From Pseudacidovorax sp. NFM-22 (GTDB lineage: Bacteria > Pseudomonadota > Gammaproteobacteria > Burkholderiales > Burkholderiaceae_C): DNA of 64,000 nt. The stretch lies in assembly GCF_021401245.1 (NCBI RefSeq), contig NZ_JACBFY010000005.1, forward strand, positions 520,288-584,287, in the 5' to 3' direction. A model generated the notes under the pieces. That model did no database searches, had not been told where the DNA came from, and saw only the letters and a list, made by a program, of their open reading frames with translations. Shown here one piece after another: positions 47,606 through 55,545 of the stretch. Made by a program: the position numbers and the translations under genes. The stretch's first letter is position 1, and each line of letters begins with the position of its first letter.

Positions 47606-48579
47606 CCCTTGCCCCCTTCAACCGTTTCAACCGCCGCGCAGCGCTCGCCGCCATCAGCCTGCTCGCCGTCGGCGCGGCCTTCGCGCAGTCCTATCCCAGC
47701 AAGCCGATCCGCATCGTCGTGCCCTATGCCGCCGGGGGCAGCACCGACCAGCTGGCGCGGGCCATCCAGCAGCCGATGAGCGAGTTCCTGGGCCAGCCGG
47801 TGATCGTCGACAACAAGCCCGGCGCCGGCGGCACCATCGGCGTGGACAGCGTCGCCAAGGCAGCGCCGGACGGCTACACGCTGGTGTTCGGCAACAGCGG
47901 TCCCAATGCGATCGTCTCGCTCATGCGCAAGGTGCCCTATGACGAGCTCAAGGACCTGCGGCCGATCTCCACCGTGGCGATCACGCCCATGATCCTGGCC
48001 GTACCCACCGACAGCCCGGCGCGCACGCTGAAGGACTTCATCGCCTACGCGCGCAAGGAGGGCCCGGCGCTCAACTTCGGCTCGGTGGGCAACGGATCGC
48101 TGTCGCACCTCACCGGCGCCTACTTCAACGAGCTGGCCGGCACGCAGATGCAGCACGTTCCCTACAACGGCGGCGCGCCCATGACCACCGCCTTCGTCGG
48201 TGGGCAGATCCAGGCAGCCTTCGTCACGGGCCTGGATGGCGCCACGCTGCTGGCCTCCGGCCGCGTGCGCTACCTGGCCGTGGGCACCACGCAGCGCAGC
48301 GAGGCGGTGCCCGAGCTGCCGCCCATCGCCGAGGTCGTTCCCGGCTTCGAGAGCGTGGCCTGGTTCGGGGTACTGGCCCCACGGAACATTCCCGACGACG
48401 TGGCGGCGCGGCTGAACGCGGCCGTGCGCGCGGCGGTGGAACGGCCCGAGGTGCGGCGCCTCTTCGCCGATCGCAAGGTGGAGGCGCGCAGCAGCACGCC
48501 CGAGCAGCTGGAGCAACTGATCCGCAAGGAGGCGGCGCAGTGGGGCCCGGTGGTGCGCAAGGCCAACATCCAGATGTGA
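47602..48579 (+). CDS. Bug-family (TctC-like) periplasmic solute receptor
   Basis: The 325-residue receptor has signal peptide RRAALAAISLLAVGAAFAQ, then YPSKPIRIVVPYAAGGSTD, GQPVIVDNKPGAGGTIG and APDGYTLVFG. Its start overlaps the GntR stop by 4 bp, with a GGAGA box inside the GntR gene. A receptor translationally coupled to a regulator and a Rieske oxygenase suggests that its ligand is an aromatic or ring-containing acid handled by this operon (inference). No TctA/TctB genes are nearby. Confidence 0.92.
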   Translation: MTLAPFNRFNRRAALAAISLLAVGAAFAQSYPSKPIRIVVPYAAGGSTDQLARAIQQPMSEFLGQPVIVDNKPGAGGTIGVDSVAKAAPDGYTLVFGNSGPNAIVSLMRKVPYDELKDLRPISTVAITPMILAVPTDSPARTLKDFIAYARKEGPALNFGSVGNGSLSHLTGAYFNELAGTQMQHVPYNGGAPMTTAFVGGQIQAAFVTGLDGATLLASGRVRYLAVGTTQRSEAVPELPPIAEVVPGFESVAWFGVLAPRNIPDDVAARLNAAVRAAVERPEVRRLFADRKVEARSSTPEQLEQLIRKEAAQWGPVVRKANIQM

Positions 48580-48590
48580 GCGGCACCCCC

Positions 48591-49814
48591 ATGCCAGCGC
48601 ACACGCGCCGGGCCGGCGCCACCGTTGCGGCGCGCGCCGCCCGCACGCTGCGCGGGCAGGTGGCGGTCATCGGCATCGGCGAGGGCGGTTACTGGCGCCA
48701 TGGCCAGTCGCCCGACCCCGAATTCAAGCTGGCCCTCAAGGCCATCCTGGCCGCATGCCAGGACGCCGGCCTGGACCCGCGGGAGATCGACGGCTTCGCC
48801 TCGTATGGCGACGACCGCAACGACGCCTCGCGGCTGGCGACGGCCCTGGGCATCCACCGCCTGCGCTCGGCCACGATGCAGTGGGGCGGCGGCGGTGGCG
48901 GCTGCTGCGCCGCGGTGGCCAATGCCGCCGCCGCCATCGCGGCCGGCATGGCGGACTGCGTGGTGGTCTTCCGGGCCCTGGCCCAGGGCGAGCACGGGCG
49001 CTTCGGCCAGGTGTCGGGTGTGTCGACCATCTCGGGCGAGAAGGCCTACCTGATGCCCTACGGCGTGCTGGCCCCGCCGCAGCGCTTCGCCATGCGGGTG
49101 CAACGCTTCATGCACGAGCACGGCGTGCAGCAGGCGGCGCTGCGCGCCATCGCCCTGGCCTGCTACCACCATGCGCAGGCCAATCCGCGCGCGCTGATGC
49201 ACGGGCGGCCGCTCGACGCCGCCCGGTACGACGCCTCGCGCTGGATCACCGAGCCCTTCCATCTCTTCGACTGCTGCATGGAGAACGACGGGGCGGCGGC
49301 GCTGGTGCTGGTCGCGGCAGAGCGCGCACGCGATTTCGCGGCCGAGCCGGTCTACCTGCTCGGCGCCGCGGCCGGCGCACCGCACCGCGCCGCCGCCACG
49401 GCCCACAACGCGCCCGATTACGGCAGCGCCGGCTACGCCGCCGTCGCCGAAGACCTGTGGCGCATGGCCGGCCTGGGACCCTCGGACGTGGGCTCGGTGC
49501 AGAGCTACGAGAACTTCACCGGCGGCGTGGTCATGGCGCTGGCGGAGCACGGCTTCTTCCGGCCCGAGGAGGCCAACGACTTCCTCATCCTCGACAACCT
49601 CGTCAGCCCCCACGGCCGGCTGCCCCTGAACACCAGCGGCGGCAACCTGGCCGAGTGCTACATGCACGGCCTCGAACTGGTGCTGGAGGCCGTACGCCAG
49701 GTGCGCGGCACCTCCACCAGCCAGGCACCGCGGCGCGACGCCGCACTGGTCATCGGCGCGCCCATGGTGTCGCCGGTGAGCAACCTTCTGCTGGGATCGG
49801 AGGCCACGCTGTGA
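48591..49814 (+). CDS. Cys-less thiolase-fold protein (Ltp2-like)
   Basis: The 407-residue thiolase-superfamily protein has, aligning AAAAI (112-116) with thiolases, Gly102 in the Gly-rich WGGGGGGCC segment at the nucleophile position; two Cys follow four residues later. SYENFTGGVVMAL takes the place of NEAF, and NTSGGNLAECYMHG replaces GHP. This gives the two tyrosines that I associate with Ltp2-type steroid aldolases, so it is the best aldolase candidate of the three. A DUF35 gene overlaps its stop. GTG 48576, overlapping the Bug stop, is an alternative start to ATG 48591. Confidence 0.83.
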   Translation: MPAHTRRAGATVAARAARTLRGQVAVIGIGEGGYWRHGQSPDPEFKLALKAILAACQDAGLDPREIDGFASYGDDRNDASRLATALGIHRLRSATMQWGGGGGGCCAAVANAAAAIAAGMADCVVVFRALAQGEHGRFGQVSGVSTISGEKAYLMPYGVLAPPQRFAMRVQRFMHEHGVQQAALRAIALACYHHAQANPRALMHGRPLDAARYDASRWITEPFHLFDCCMENDGAAALVLVAAERARDFAAEPVYLLGAAAGAPHRAAATAHNAPDYGSAGYAAVAEDLWRMAGLGPSDVGSVQSYENFTGGVVMALAEHGFFRPEEANDFLILDNLVSPHGRLPLNTSGGNLAECYMHGLELVLEAVRQVRGTSTSQAPRRDAALVIGAPMVSPVSNLLLGSEATL

Positions 49815-50266
49815 GCGAGACCTCGATCCCGCCGCTGCCCGCCGGCCTGCCGATTCCCGTGTCGGAGCCTGACGGCCTCTCGGCCCCGTACTGGCAGGGC
49901 CTGTGCGAGGAGCGGCTGCGCGTGCAGCGCTGCACGCACTGCGGCACCTGGCAGTTCGGCCCCGAATGGATCTGCCACCACTGCCATGCCTTCGACCCGG
50001 CGTGGACCGAGGTGCCGCCGCAGGGCGTCATCCACAGCTGGACGCGGGTGTGGCATCCGGCCCATGCGGCCCTGCGCGGGCACCGCCCCTATCGCGTGGC
50101 GCTGGTCGCGCTGCCACACGCTGGCGGCGTGCGCATGGTGGGCAACCTGCTGGGTGACCCGATGCAGGATGTCGCCATCGGTGCTGCGGTGCAGGGCGTT
50201 TTCGCGCACCATCGCGACACGCAACCCGCGTTCTCGCTGCTGCACTGGCGGCTGTGCGAGCGGTAG
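49811..50266 (+). CDS. DUF35 OB-fold protein with zinc ribbon, partner of 48591
   Basis: The 151-residue protein has the zinc ribbon CTHCGTWQFGPEWICHHC near residues 39-56. An OB domain follows (PPQGVIHSWTRVWHPAHAAL, YRVALVALPHAGGVRMVGNL). GTG 49811 overlaps the thiolase-fold stop (GTGA). This is the third DUF35/thiolase-fold pair in the window. In known systems the DUF35 subunit closes the acyl-CoA channel of the aldolase and is needed for activity. Confidence 0.9.
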   Translation: MSETSIPPLPAGLPIPVSEPDGLSAPYWQGLCEERLRVQRCTHCGTWQFGPEWICHHCHAFDPAWTEVPPQGVIHSWTRVWHPAHAALRGHRPYRVALVALPHAGGVRMVGNLLGDPMQDVAIGAAVQGVFAHHRDTQPAFSLLHWRLCER

Positions 50267-50302
50267 CCACCGAACCCTGCCCCTTCACTGCAACATCTCT
50301 CC

Positions 50303-51022
50303 ATGCCCATCGACCCAGCCTCCACTCGTGGCGAGCCTGCGCCCGCCCCCGCCGAGCCCGCCCTGGCGCTCCAGGCCCTGCTCGACCAACGCTACAGCTG
50401 CCGCGGCTTCCTGCCGCAGGAGGTGCCCCGCGCCACCATCGAGCGCATCGTCCAACTGTCGCAGCGCACCGCCTCGTGGTGTAACGCCCAGCCGTGGCAG
50501 GTGGTGGTCACCCGCGGCGCGGGCACCGAGCGCCTGCGCGAGGCGCTGCTCGCGGCGCAGGCCCAGCCGCCCCAGCCCGACTTCCCCTGGCCGCGCGAAT
50601 ACCACGGCGTCTACCAGGCGCGCCGGCGCGAATGCGGTCTCGCGCTGTACGACGCCGTGGGCGTCGCCAAGGGCGACCGCGAGGCCTCGGCCCGGCAGGC
50701 GCTGGAGAACTTCCGCTTCTTCGGCGCGCCGCACGTGGCCATCGTCACCAGCGACGAGGCACTGGGCGTGTACGGCGCGGTGGACTGCGGCGCCTTCGTC
50801 TCCAACTTCATGCTGGCCGCCACCAGCCTGGGCGTGGCCACCGTGCCTCAGGCGGCGCTGGCTTCGCGCGCGGACGTGCTGCGCGAACAACTGGGCCTGG
50901 CGGCCGACCGGCGCGTGGTCTGCGGAATCTCCTTCGGCTTTGCGGACGACACGCATCCGGCCAACGGCTTCCGCACCACGCGCGCGGGCCTGGACGAAGT
51001 GCTGACCTGGGTAGAAAGCTGA
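50303..51022 (+). CDS. Nitroreductase-family FMN oxidoreductase
   Basis: The 239-residue protein has the FMN-binding N-terminus LLDQRYSCRGFLPQEVPRATIE and TASWCNAQPWQVVV. It has the central VDCGAFVSNFMLAATSLGVAT and the C-terminal CGISFGFADDTHPANGFRT. The family reduces nitro groups, quinones or activated double bonds with NAD(P)H. It follows DUF35 after 36 bp and is likely part of the Rieske operon. A role in enoyl or dienone reduction during ring degradation is possible; no direct evidence fixes the substrate. Confidence 0.9.
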   Translation: MPIDPASTRGEPAPAPAEPALALQALLDQRYSCRGFLPQEVPRATIERIVQLSQRTASWCNAQPWQVVVTRGAGTERLREALLAAQAQPPQPDFPWPREYHGVYQARRRECGLALYDAVGVAKGDREASARQALENFRFFGAPHVAIVTSDEALGVYGAVDCGAFVSNFMLAATSLGVATVPQAALASRADVLREQLGLAADRRVVCGISFGFADDTHPANGFRTTRAGLDEVLTWVES

Positions 51023-51104
51023 GCACCTGCGGGCACAGGCCAGGGCGCCTTGTGCTGCGGTCTCCCCTCATGGCAGGGCGTGGGCCGGGTGGCATGATCC
51101 CGGC

Positions 51105-51119
51105 CCGGCCTCCGGCCGG
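51105..51119. terminator. Possible hairpin between nitroreductase and Bug genes
   Basis: CCGGCC-TCC-GGCCGG forms a 6-bp stem with a 3-base loop in the 139-bp gap, followed by only TT. It is a weak candidate for the end of the Rieske operon transcript. Confidence 0.3.
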
Positions 51120-51161
51120 TTCCTGAAGCATTCCAACACCTAGACAGACAGGACCCTCGCC

Positions 51162-52130
51162 ATGACTCTCGCCCCTTCGCGCCGCCGTGCGCTGCTCGTC
51201 GCCCTTTCCACCGGCCTGCTGGCCGCCGGCGCCTCGGCGCAGCAATGGCCCACCAAGCCGATCCACTTCGTCGTGCCCTTCTCGGCTGGCGGCGCCAACG
51301 ACCTGATGGGCCGCGCGGCGGCCGACGGCGTCTCCAAGGCGCTGGGCCAGCCGGTGGTGGTGGACAACAAGCCCGGTGCCGGGGCCGTGCTGGGCACCGA
51401 CGTGGTCGCCAAGAGCGCGCCCGACGGCTACACCTTCCTGATCAGCGCTGCGGGCGTGGTCTCCAACAGCATGATCCGCAAGGTGCCCTACAAGGACAGC
51501 GACCTGGTGCCCGTGGCCATGATCGGCCTGGCACCCTCGGTGATCGTGGCGCCGGCCAACTCGCCCTACAAGGACCTGACCGACTTCGTGAACAAGTCCA
51601 AGCAGGGCCAGGGCCTGCACTTCGCCACCGCCGGCACGGGCAGCACGCCGCACTTCGTCGAAGGCCTGCTGGAGAAGAACTACGGTGCCAAGCTCGACGT
51701 GGTGCCTTACAAGAGCGGCTCCGAGTCGATCACCGCCGTGCTCAGTGGCCAGGTCGATGCCACGTCGGAGGCCAGCATCGTGGTGCTGCCCTACGTCAAG
51801 GCCGGCAAGCTCAAGGCCCTGGCGACCACCTGGACGCAGCGCATCTCGGCCTACCCCGAGCTGCCCACGGCCGTGGAACTGGGCTTCAAGGACATCCGCA
51901 TCGCCCACTGGGCGGGCGTGCATGCGCCGGCCGGCACGCCGCCGGCCATCCTCGACAAGATGGCCGAGGCCGTGGACAAGGCCATGAAGGACCCGGCCAC
52001 CGTGCAACGCCTCAAGGGCATGGGCATCGAGCCCATCGGCGGCACGCGCGCCAGCTTCGTCAAGTTCGTCGACGAGGAGCGGGCCCGCCTGGGCGCGGTG
52101 GTCAAGGCCACCGGCATGAAGGAAGAGTGA
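51162..52130 (+). CDS. Bug-family (TctC-like) periplasmic solute receptor
   Basis: The 322-residue receptor has signal peptide RRRALLVALSTGLLAAGASAQ, then WPTKPIHFVVPFSAGGAND, GQPVVVDNKPGAGAVLG and APDGYTFLI. It is separated by 139 bp from the nitroreductase and has no TGGTTNAACCA site in its leader, so it may fall outside the regulon. It is the last gene of the catabolic region before the envelope operon. It is lysine-rich compared with its paralogues (DKMAEAVDKAMKDPATVQR). Confidence 0.92.
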   Translation: MTLAPSRRRALLVALSTGLLAAGASAQQWPTKPIHFVVPFSAGGANDLMGRAAADGVSKALGQPVVVDNKPGAGAVLGTDVVAKSAPDGYTFLISAAGVVSNSMIRKVPYKDSDLVPVAMIGLAPSVIVAPANSPYKDLTDFVNKSKQGQGLHFATAGTGSTPHFVEGLLEKNYGAKLDVVPYKSGSESITAVLSGQVDATSEASIVVLPYVKAGKLKALATTWTQRISAYPELPTAVELGFKDIRIAHWAGVHAPAGTPPAILDKMAEAVDKAMKDPATVQRLKGMGIEPIGGTRASFVKFVDEERARLGAVVKATGMKEE

Positions 52131-52137
52131 GCGCGGC

Positions 52138-52155
52138 GGCCGGCCCGCGCCGGCC
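52138..52155. terminator. Possible hairpin after the Bug gene
   Basis: GGCCGGC-CCGC-GCCGGCC forms a 7-bp perfect GC stem with a tetraloop, 8 bp after the Bug stop. No U-run follows, so any termination would be Rho-assisted. It marks the boundary to the envelope operon. Confidence 0.4.
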
Positions 52156-52221
52156 AGCCTGAACGGCGTCTGAAACGCACGGTCAGGAAGGATTCACGGC
52201 GGACTCCTAGCATCCGCCGCC

Positions 52222-52323
52222 ATGCTGACCGACCCTTCTCCGGCGCCCGTTCATCCCGCGTTCACGCGCATGCGCCGTGACGGGCGGCGCGTCGGCGCAT
52301 GCGGCTGCGGGGTCGCGCGATGA
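52222..52323 (+). CDS. Possible 33-residue leader frame coupled to the PAP2 gene
   Basis: An Arg/Pro/Gly-rich frame (starts MLTDPSPAPVHPAF, ends GACGCGVAR) runs from ATG 52222. It stops at TGA 52321-52323, overlapping the PAP2 ATG at 52320 (ATGA). No clear ribosome binding site or family resemblance is seen. It may be a coupling leader or chance. Confidence 0.3.
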   Translation: MLTDPSPAPVHPAFTRMRRDGRRVGACGCGVAR

Positions 52324-52916
52324 CCCGCCCCGACATGGCCCTCTTCCTCGCGATGACGGCCGGCAGTTCGCCCACGCCCTGGCTGCTGTCCATCGCCAGC
52401 GCACTCGCGCGCTTCGGTCCCTGGCTCAGCGCGGCCGTCATGCTCGGCGCCGGCCTGCGCCACCGCGACGAACGTGGCTACCTGCTCGCGCTGCTGTGCA
52501 TGGCGGCGATCGCCTCCCTGGTGGCCCATGCGCTGGCCAGCACGCTGGGCTATCCCCGCCCCTTCATGCTGGGCCTGACACCCAGCCATCTCCCCCATGG
52601 TGGCAGCGACGGCCTGCCGAGCACCCATGCCACCGTGATGGGCCTGGTCGCCTTCGGCCTGCTGGTGCGCCGGCCGCTGCGCTGGTATGGCCTGGCGGCC
52701 ATGGTCCTGGCGCTTGCCACGGGCTGGGCCCGCATCCATGTCGGCGTGCACTTCCCGCTGGACGTTGTGGCAGGACTGGGGCTCGCTGCGGCGCTGCTGA
52801 CCGGCTTCCTGGCTCTGCAGTGGCAACTCCGGATACGCCTGGGCGCCCAACCGGTCGCGCCGCCGCTCACGCCCCCGGCCATCGCCCCTTCGCATCGAGA
52901 GAAACCGCTGCCATGA
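52320..52916 (+). CDS. PAP2-family membrane phosphatase
   Basis: The 198-residue integral membrane protein has several hydrophobic segments. The three PAP2 motifs are present: GYPRPFMLGL (motif 1 remnant), LPSTHATVMG (motif 2) and GWARIHVGVHFPLDVVAG (motif 3 with catalytic His). PAP2 enzymes remove phosphate from undecaprenyl pyrophosphate, lipid A or phosphatidyl lipids at the periplasmic face. Here it is co-transcribed with GT2, ArnT-like and deacetylase genes, so it probably recycles or prepares the lipid carrier. An in-frame ATG at 52299 is a possible earlier start. Its stop overlaps the GT2 ATG. Confidence 0.88.
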   Translation: MTRPDMALFLAMTAGSSPTPWLLSIASALARFGPWLSAAVMLGAGLRHRDERGYLLALLCMAAIASLVAHALASTLGYPRPFMLGLTPSHLPHGGSDGLPSTHATVMGLVAFGLLVRRPLRWYGLAAMVLALATGWARIHVGVHFPLDVVAGLGLAAALLTGFLALQWQLRIRLGAQPVAPPLTPPAIAPSHREKPLP

Positions 52917-53944
52917 ATGCCGCCGTGCATGCCCCCACCGCGCGCCTGAAGGTCGTCGAGACCGACGAGGTCGTCGCCCAGCCCCCCGTGCAGCTCGCCG
53001 CGGCGGCACTGTCGTGCGTCATCCCCTGCTTCAACGAGGCGGCCAACCTGCGCCTGCTGCTGCCCCTGCTGGAGCAGCTGCTGCAGGGCATCGGCCTGCG
53101 CTGGGAAGTCATCGTGGTGGACGACGGCAGCAGCGACGACACCTCCGACGTGGCGCGCACCTGGTGCCAGCTGGCGGGCTTCCGGCTGGTGCGGCTGTCG
53201 CGCAACTTCGGCAAGGAGGCCGCGCTGAGCGCCGGACTCAAGGCCGCGCGCGGCGATGCCGTGGTGCTGCTCGATGGCGACCTGCAGCATTCGCCGCAGC
53301 TCATCGGCAAGATGGTCGAGCAGTGGCGCAGCGGCGCCGAAGTGGTCTACGCGGTGCGCGAGAACCGGGCCGACGAAGGCGCCCTCAAGCGCGTGGGCAC
53401 GCGGCTCTTCTACCGGGCGGTGAACATCTCCAGCCGCACGCCGCTGCCCGAGGACGCGGGCGACTTCCGGCTGATGGACCGCAAGGTGGTGGATGCCCTG
53501 CTGGCGCTGCCCGAGCGCAACCGCTTCATGAAGGGCCTGTACGCCTGGGTGGGCTTCAAGACCGTGGCGCTGCCCTACACGCCGGCCCCGCGGGCCGAAG
53601 GCCAGAGCCGCTTCGGCGCGCTGCGACTGCTGAACCTGGCGCTGGACGGCATCACCTCCTTCACCACCTGGCCGCTGCGGCTGATCAGCGTGATCGGGCT
53701 GCTGCTGGCCGTGCCGGCGCTGGGCTATGGCGTCTTCCTGGTGTTGAGCCACTTCATCTCGGGCAGCGATGTGCCGGGCTGGTCCACCATCGTCGTGAGC
53801 CTCATGTTCTTCATGGGCATCCAGCTGGTGTCGGTGGGCATCGTGGGCGAGTACGTGGGCCGCATCTTCGAGGAGGTCAAGGCCCGGCCGCTGTTCCTCG
53901 TGCGCGAGGAACACGGCCACGGCCTCGCGGAGCGCACGCCGTGA
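52913..53944 (+). CDS. GT2 polyprenyl-phosphate glycosyltransferase, ArnC/LgmA-like
   Basis: The 343-residue enzyme has a GT-A domain with CVIPCFNEAANLRLLL, VVDDGSSDDTSD, RLSRNFGKEAALSAGL and the DxD-like LLDGDLQHSP. Two C-terminal membrane helices follow (LISVIGLLLAVPALGYGVF and VSLMFFMGIQLVSVGIVGEY), and the end is cytosolic. This architecture transfers a sugar from a nucleotide donor to undecaprenyl phosphate. With an ArnT-like transferase and a ChbG-like deacetylase downstream, the sugar is likely an N-acetylhexosamine. Starts and stops overlap by 4 bp on both sides. Confidence 0.92.
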   Translation: MNAAVHAPTARLKVVETDEVVAQPPVQLAAAALSCVIPCFNEAANLRLLLPLLEQLLQGIGLRWEVIVVDDGSSDDTSDVARTWCQLAGFRLVRLSRNFGKEAALSAGLKAARGDAVVLLDGDLQHSPQLIGKMVEQWRSGAEVVYAVRENRADEGALKRVGTRLFYRAVNISSRTPLPEDAGDFRLMDRKVVDALLALPERNRFMKGLYAWVGFKTVALPYTPAPRAEGQSRFGALRLLNLALDGITSFTTWPLRLISVIGLLLAVPALGYGVFLVLSHFISGSDVPGWSTIVVSLMFFMGIQLVSVGIVGEYVGRIFEEVKARPLFLVREEHGHGLAERTP

Positions 53945-55545
53945 GCGCCGCCGCGCAGGCGCGCGGCACGTCGTCGTGGTGGAAGGGGCATGCCGCCTTC
54001 CTGCTGATGGTCGGCGTGTGGCTGGCCTGGACGGCCGGCCTGCGCCCGCTGACCGCCCCCGACGAGGGCCGCTATGCCGGCGTGGCGCGCGCCATGCTGG
54101 AGTCCGGGGATTGGCTGGTGCCGCGGCTCAACGGCCTGCCCTTCTTCCACAAGCCGCCGCTGTTCTACTGGCTCGGTGCCGGGGCCATGCAGCTCTTCGG
54201 CGTGCACGAATGGGCCGCGCGCCTGCCTTCGGTGCTGGGCGCCTGGCTGGCGGCCGCATCGCTCTACACCTTCCTGCGGCGGCATGCCGACCTGCGCCTG
54301 GCGCGCGGGGCCACGCTGGCGCTGTGCACCAGCCCCTTCTTCTTCGTCGGCGCGCAGTTCGCCAACCTCGACATGCTGGTGGCCGGCTGCATCACCGCCA
54401 CCGTCGCCTGCGCCGCGGATGCGCTGCTGTGCCTGGACGAGGAGCGCCCCTGGCGCATCGCCCTGGGGCTGGCATTCGCCTCGGCCGGGCTGGGCCTGCT
54501 GGCCAAGGGACTGATCGGCGTGGTGCTGCCGGGCGGCGTGATCGTGCTGTGGGCCCTGCTCACACGCCGCACCCGCGTGGCGCTGCGCATGGCCGTGTGG
54601 TGGCCGGGCTGGCTGCTGATGGCACTCGTCGCCGGACCGTGGTTCGTCGCCATGCAGCTGCGCTACCCGGAGTTCTTCGACTACTTCGTCATCACGCAGC
54701 ACTTCCGCCGCTTCGCGGCCAGCGGCTTCAACAACGAGCATCCGTTCTGGTTCTATGCACCGGTGGTGCTGGGCCTGTGCCTGCCCTGGACGCCATGGCT
54801 GCTGCTGTGGTGGCGCAAGGCCGCGCCGGCGCCCTCGCGCGGCACCCAGGGCCTGCCGCTGCTGATGCTGGTGTGGATGGGCGTGGTGGTGGTGTTCTTC
54901 TCGCTGCCGCGCTCCAAGCTGGTGGGCTACGTGCTGCCGGCCCTGCCGCCCCTGGCTGCCCTCGTCGCGCTGGGCCTGGAGCGCGCCCTGGCCGGCTCGC
55001 CGCGGCGCGCCAGGGCGCTGGGCGCCACCGGCGCGCTCGCCGCCCTGCTGTGCGTGGGAGGCGTGGCGGCGGCCGGGCACTACGGCACCCCGCCCGACGC
55101 CCGGCTGCAGCTGCCCGCGGGCGAGTCCGTGCGGCCCGGGGATCGCGTGGTGATGCTCGACCACTACTTCTACGAACTGCCCTTCTACTGGCAGCTTCCC
55201 GGCCCCGTCACGGTGGCGTCCGACTGGCGGCCCGCCGTGGCCCAGGCCAGCGACAACTGGCGCAAGGAACTGGCCGACGCCGGCGCCTTCGAGCCCGCGA
55301 CCCGGGCCACGTGGCTGCAGGGCGTCGACGCCCAACCGGCGCGGATCTGCGCCCCGGGCCGCACCTGGGTGATCGGCCCCTCCAACGCGCAGCTCGCCGC
55401 GCCCTGGGTGCTGGGCATGAAGCTGGTCACCTTCAACACCGAGATCGCGGTCTGGCGCCACGACGGGCGCGCGGGCGAGGGGCCGGACTGCCTGTCGGGC
55501 CACGGCACGCCCGGGGCACTGCCCGCCTGGGCCGGCGCCTCATGA
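53941..55545 (+). CDS. GT39/ArnT-like lipid A glycosyltransferase
   Basis: The 534-residue multi-membrane-span enzyme has the first-loop motif APDEGRYAGVARAML (the acidic pair is catalytic in ArnT). PFFHKPPLFYW follows, then helices and a C-terminal periplasmic region from about residue 365. The family moves a sugar from undecaprenyl phosphate to lipid A in the periplasm. The neighbours suggest a hexosamine such as GlcN or GalN rather than aminoarabinose, as in Bordetella LgmB and Francisella FlmK. GTG 53941 overlaps the GT2 stop. Confidence 0.9.
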   Translation: MSAAAQARGTSSWWKGHAAFLLMVGVWLAWTAGLRPLTAPDEGRYAGVARAMLESGDWLVPRLNGLPFFHKPPLFYWLGAGAMQLFGVHEWAARLPSVLGAWLAAASLYTFLRRHADLRLARGATLALCTSPFFFVGAQFANLDMLVAGCITATVACAADALLCLDEERPWRIALGLAFASAGLGLLAKGLIGVVLPGGVIVLWALLTRRTRVALRMAVWWPGWLLMALVAGPWFVAMQLRYPEFFDYFVITQHFRRFAASGFNNEHPFWFYAPVVLGLCLPWTPWLLLWWRKAAPAPSRGTQGLPLLMLVWMGVVVVFFSLPRSKLVGYVLPALPPLAALVALGLERALAGSPRRARALGATGALAALLCVGGVAAAGHYGTPPDARLQLPAGESVRPGDRVVMLDHYFYELPFYWQLPGPVTVASDWRPAVAQASDNWRKELADAGAFEPATRATWLQGVDAQPARICAPGRTWVIGPSNAQLAAPWVLGMKLVTFNTEIAVWRHDGRAGEGPDCLSGHGTPGALPAWAGAS

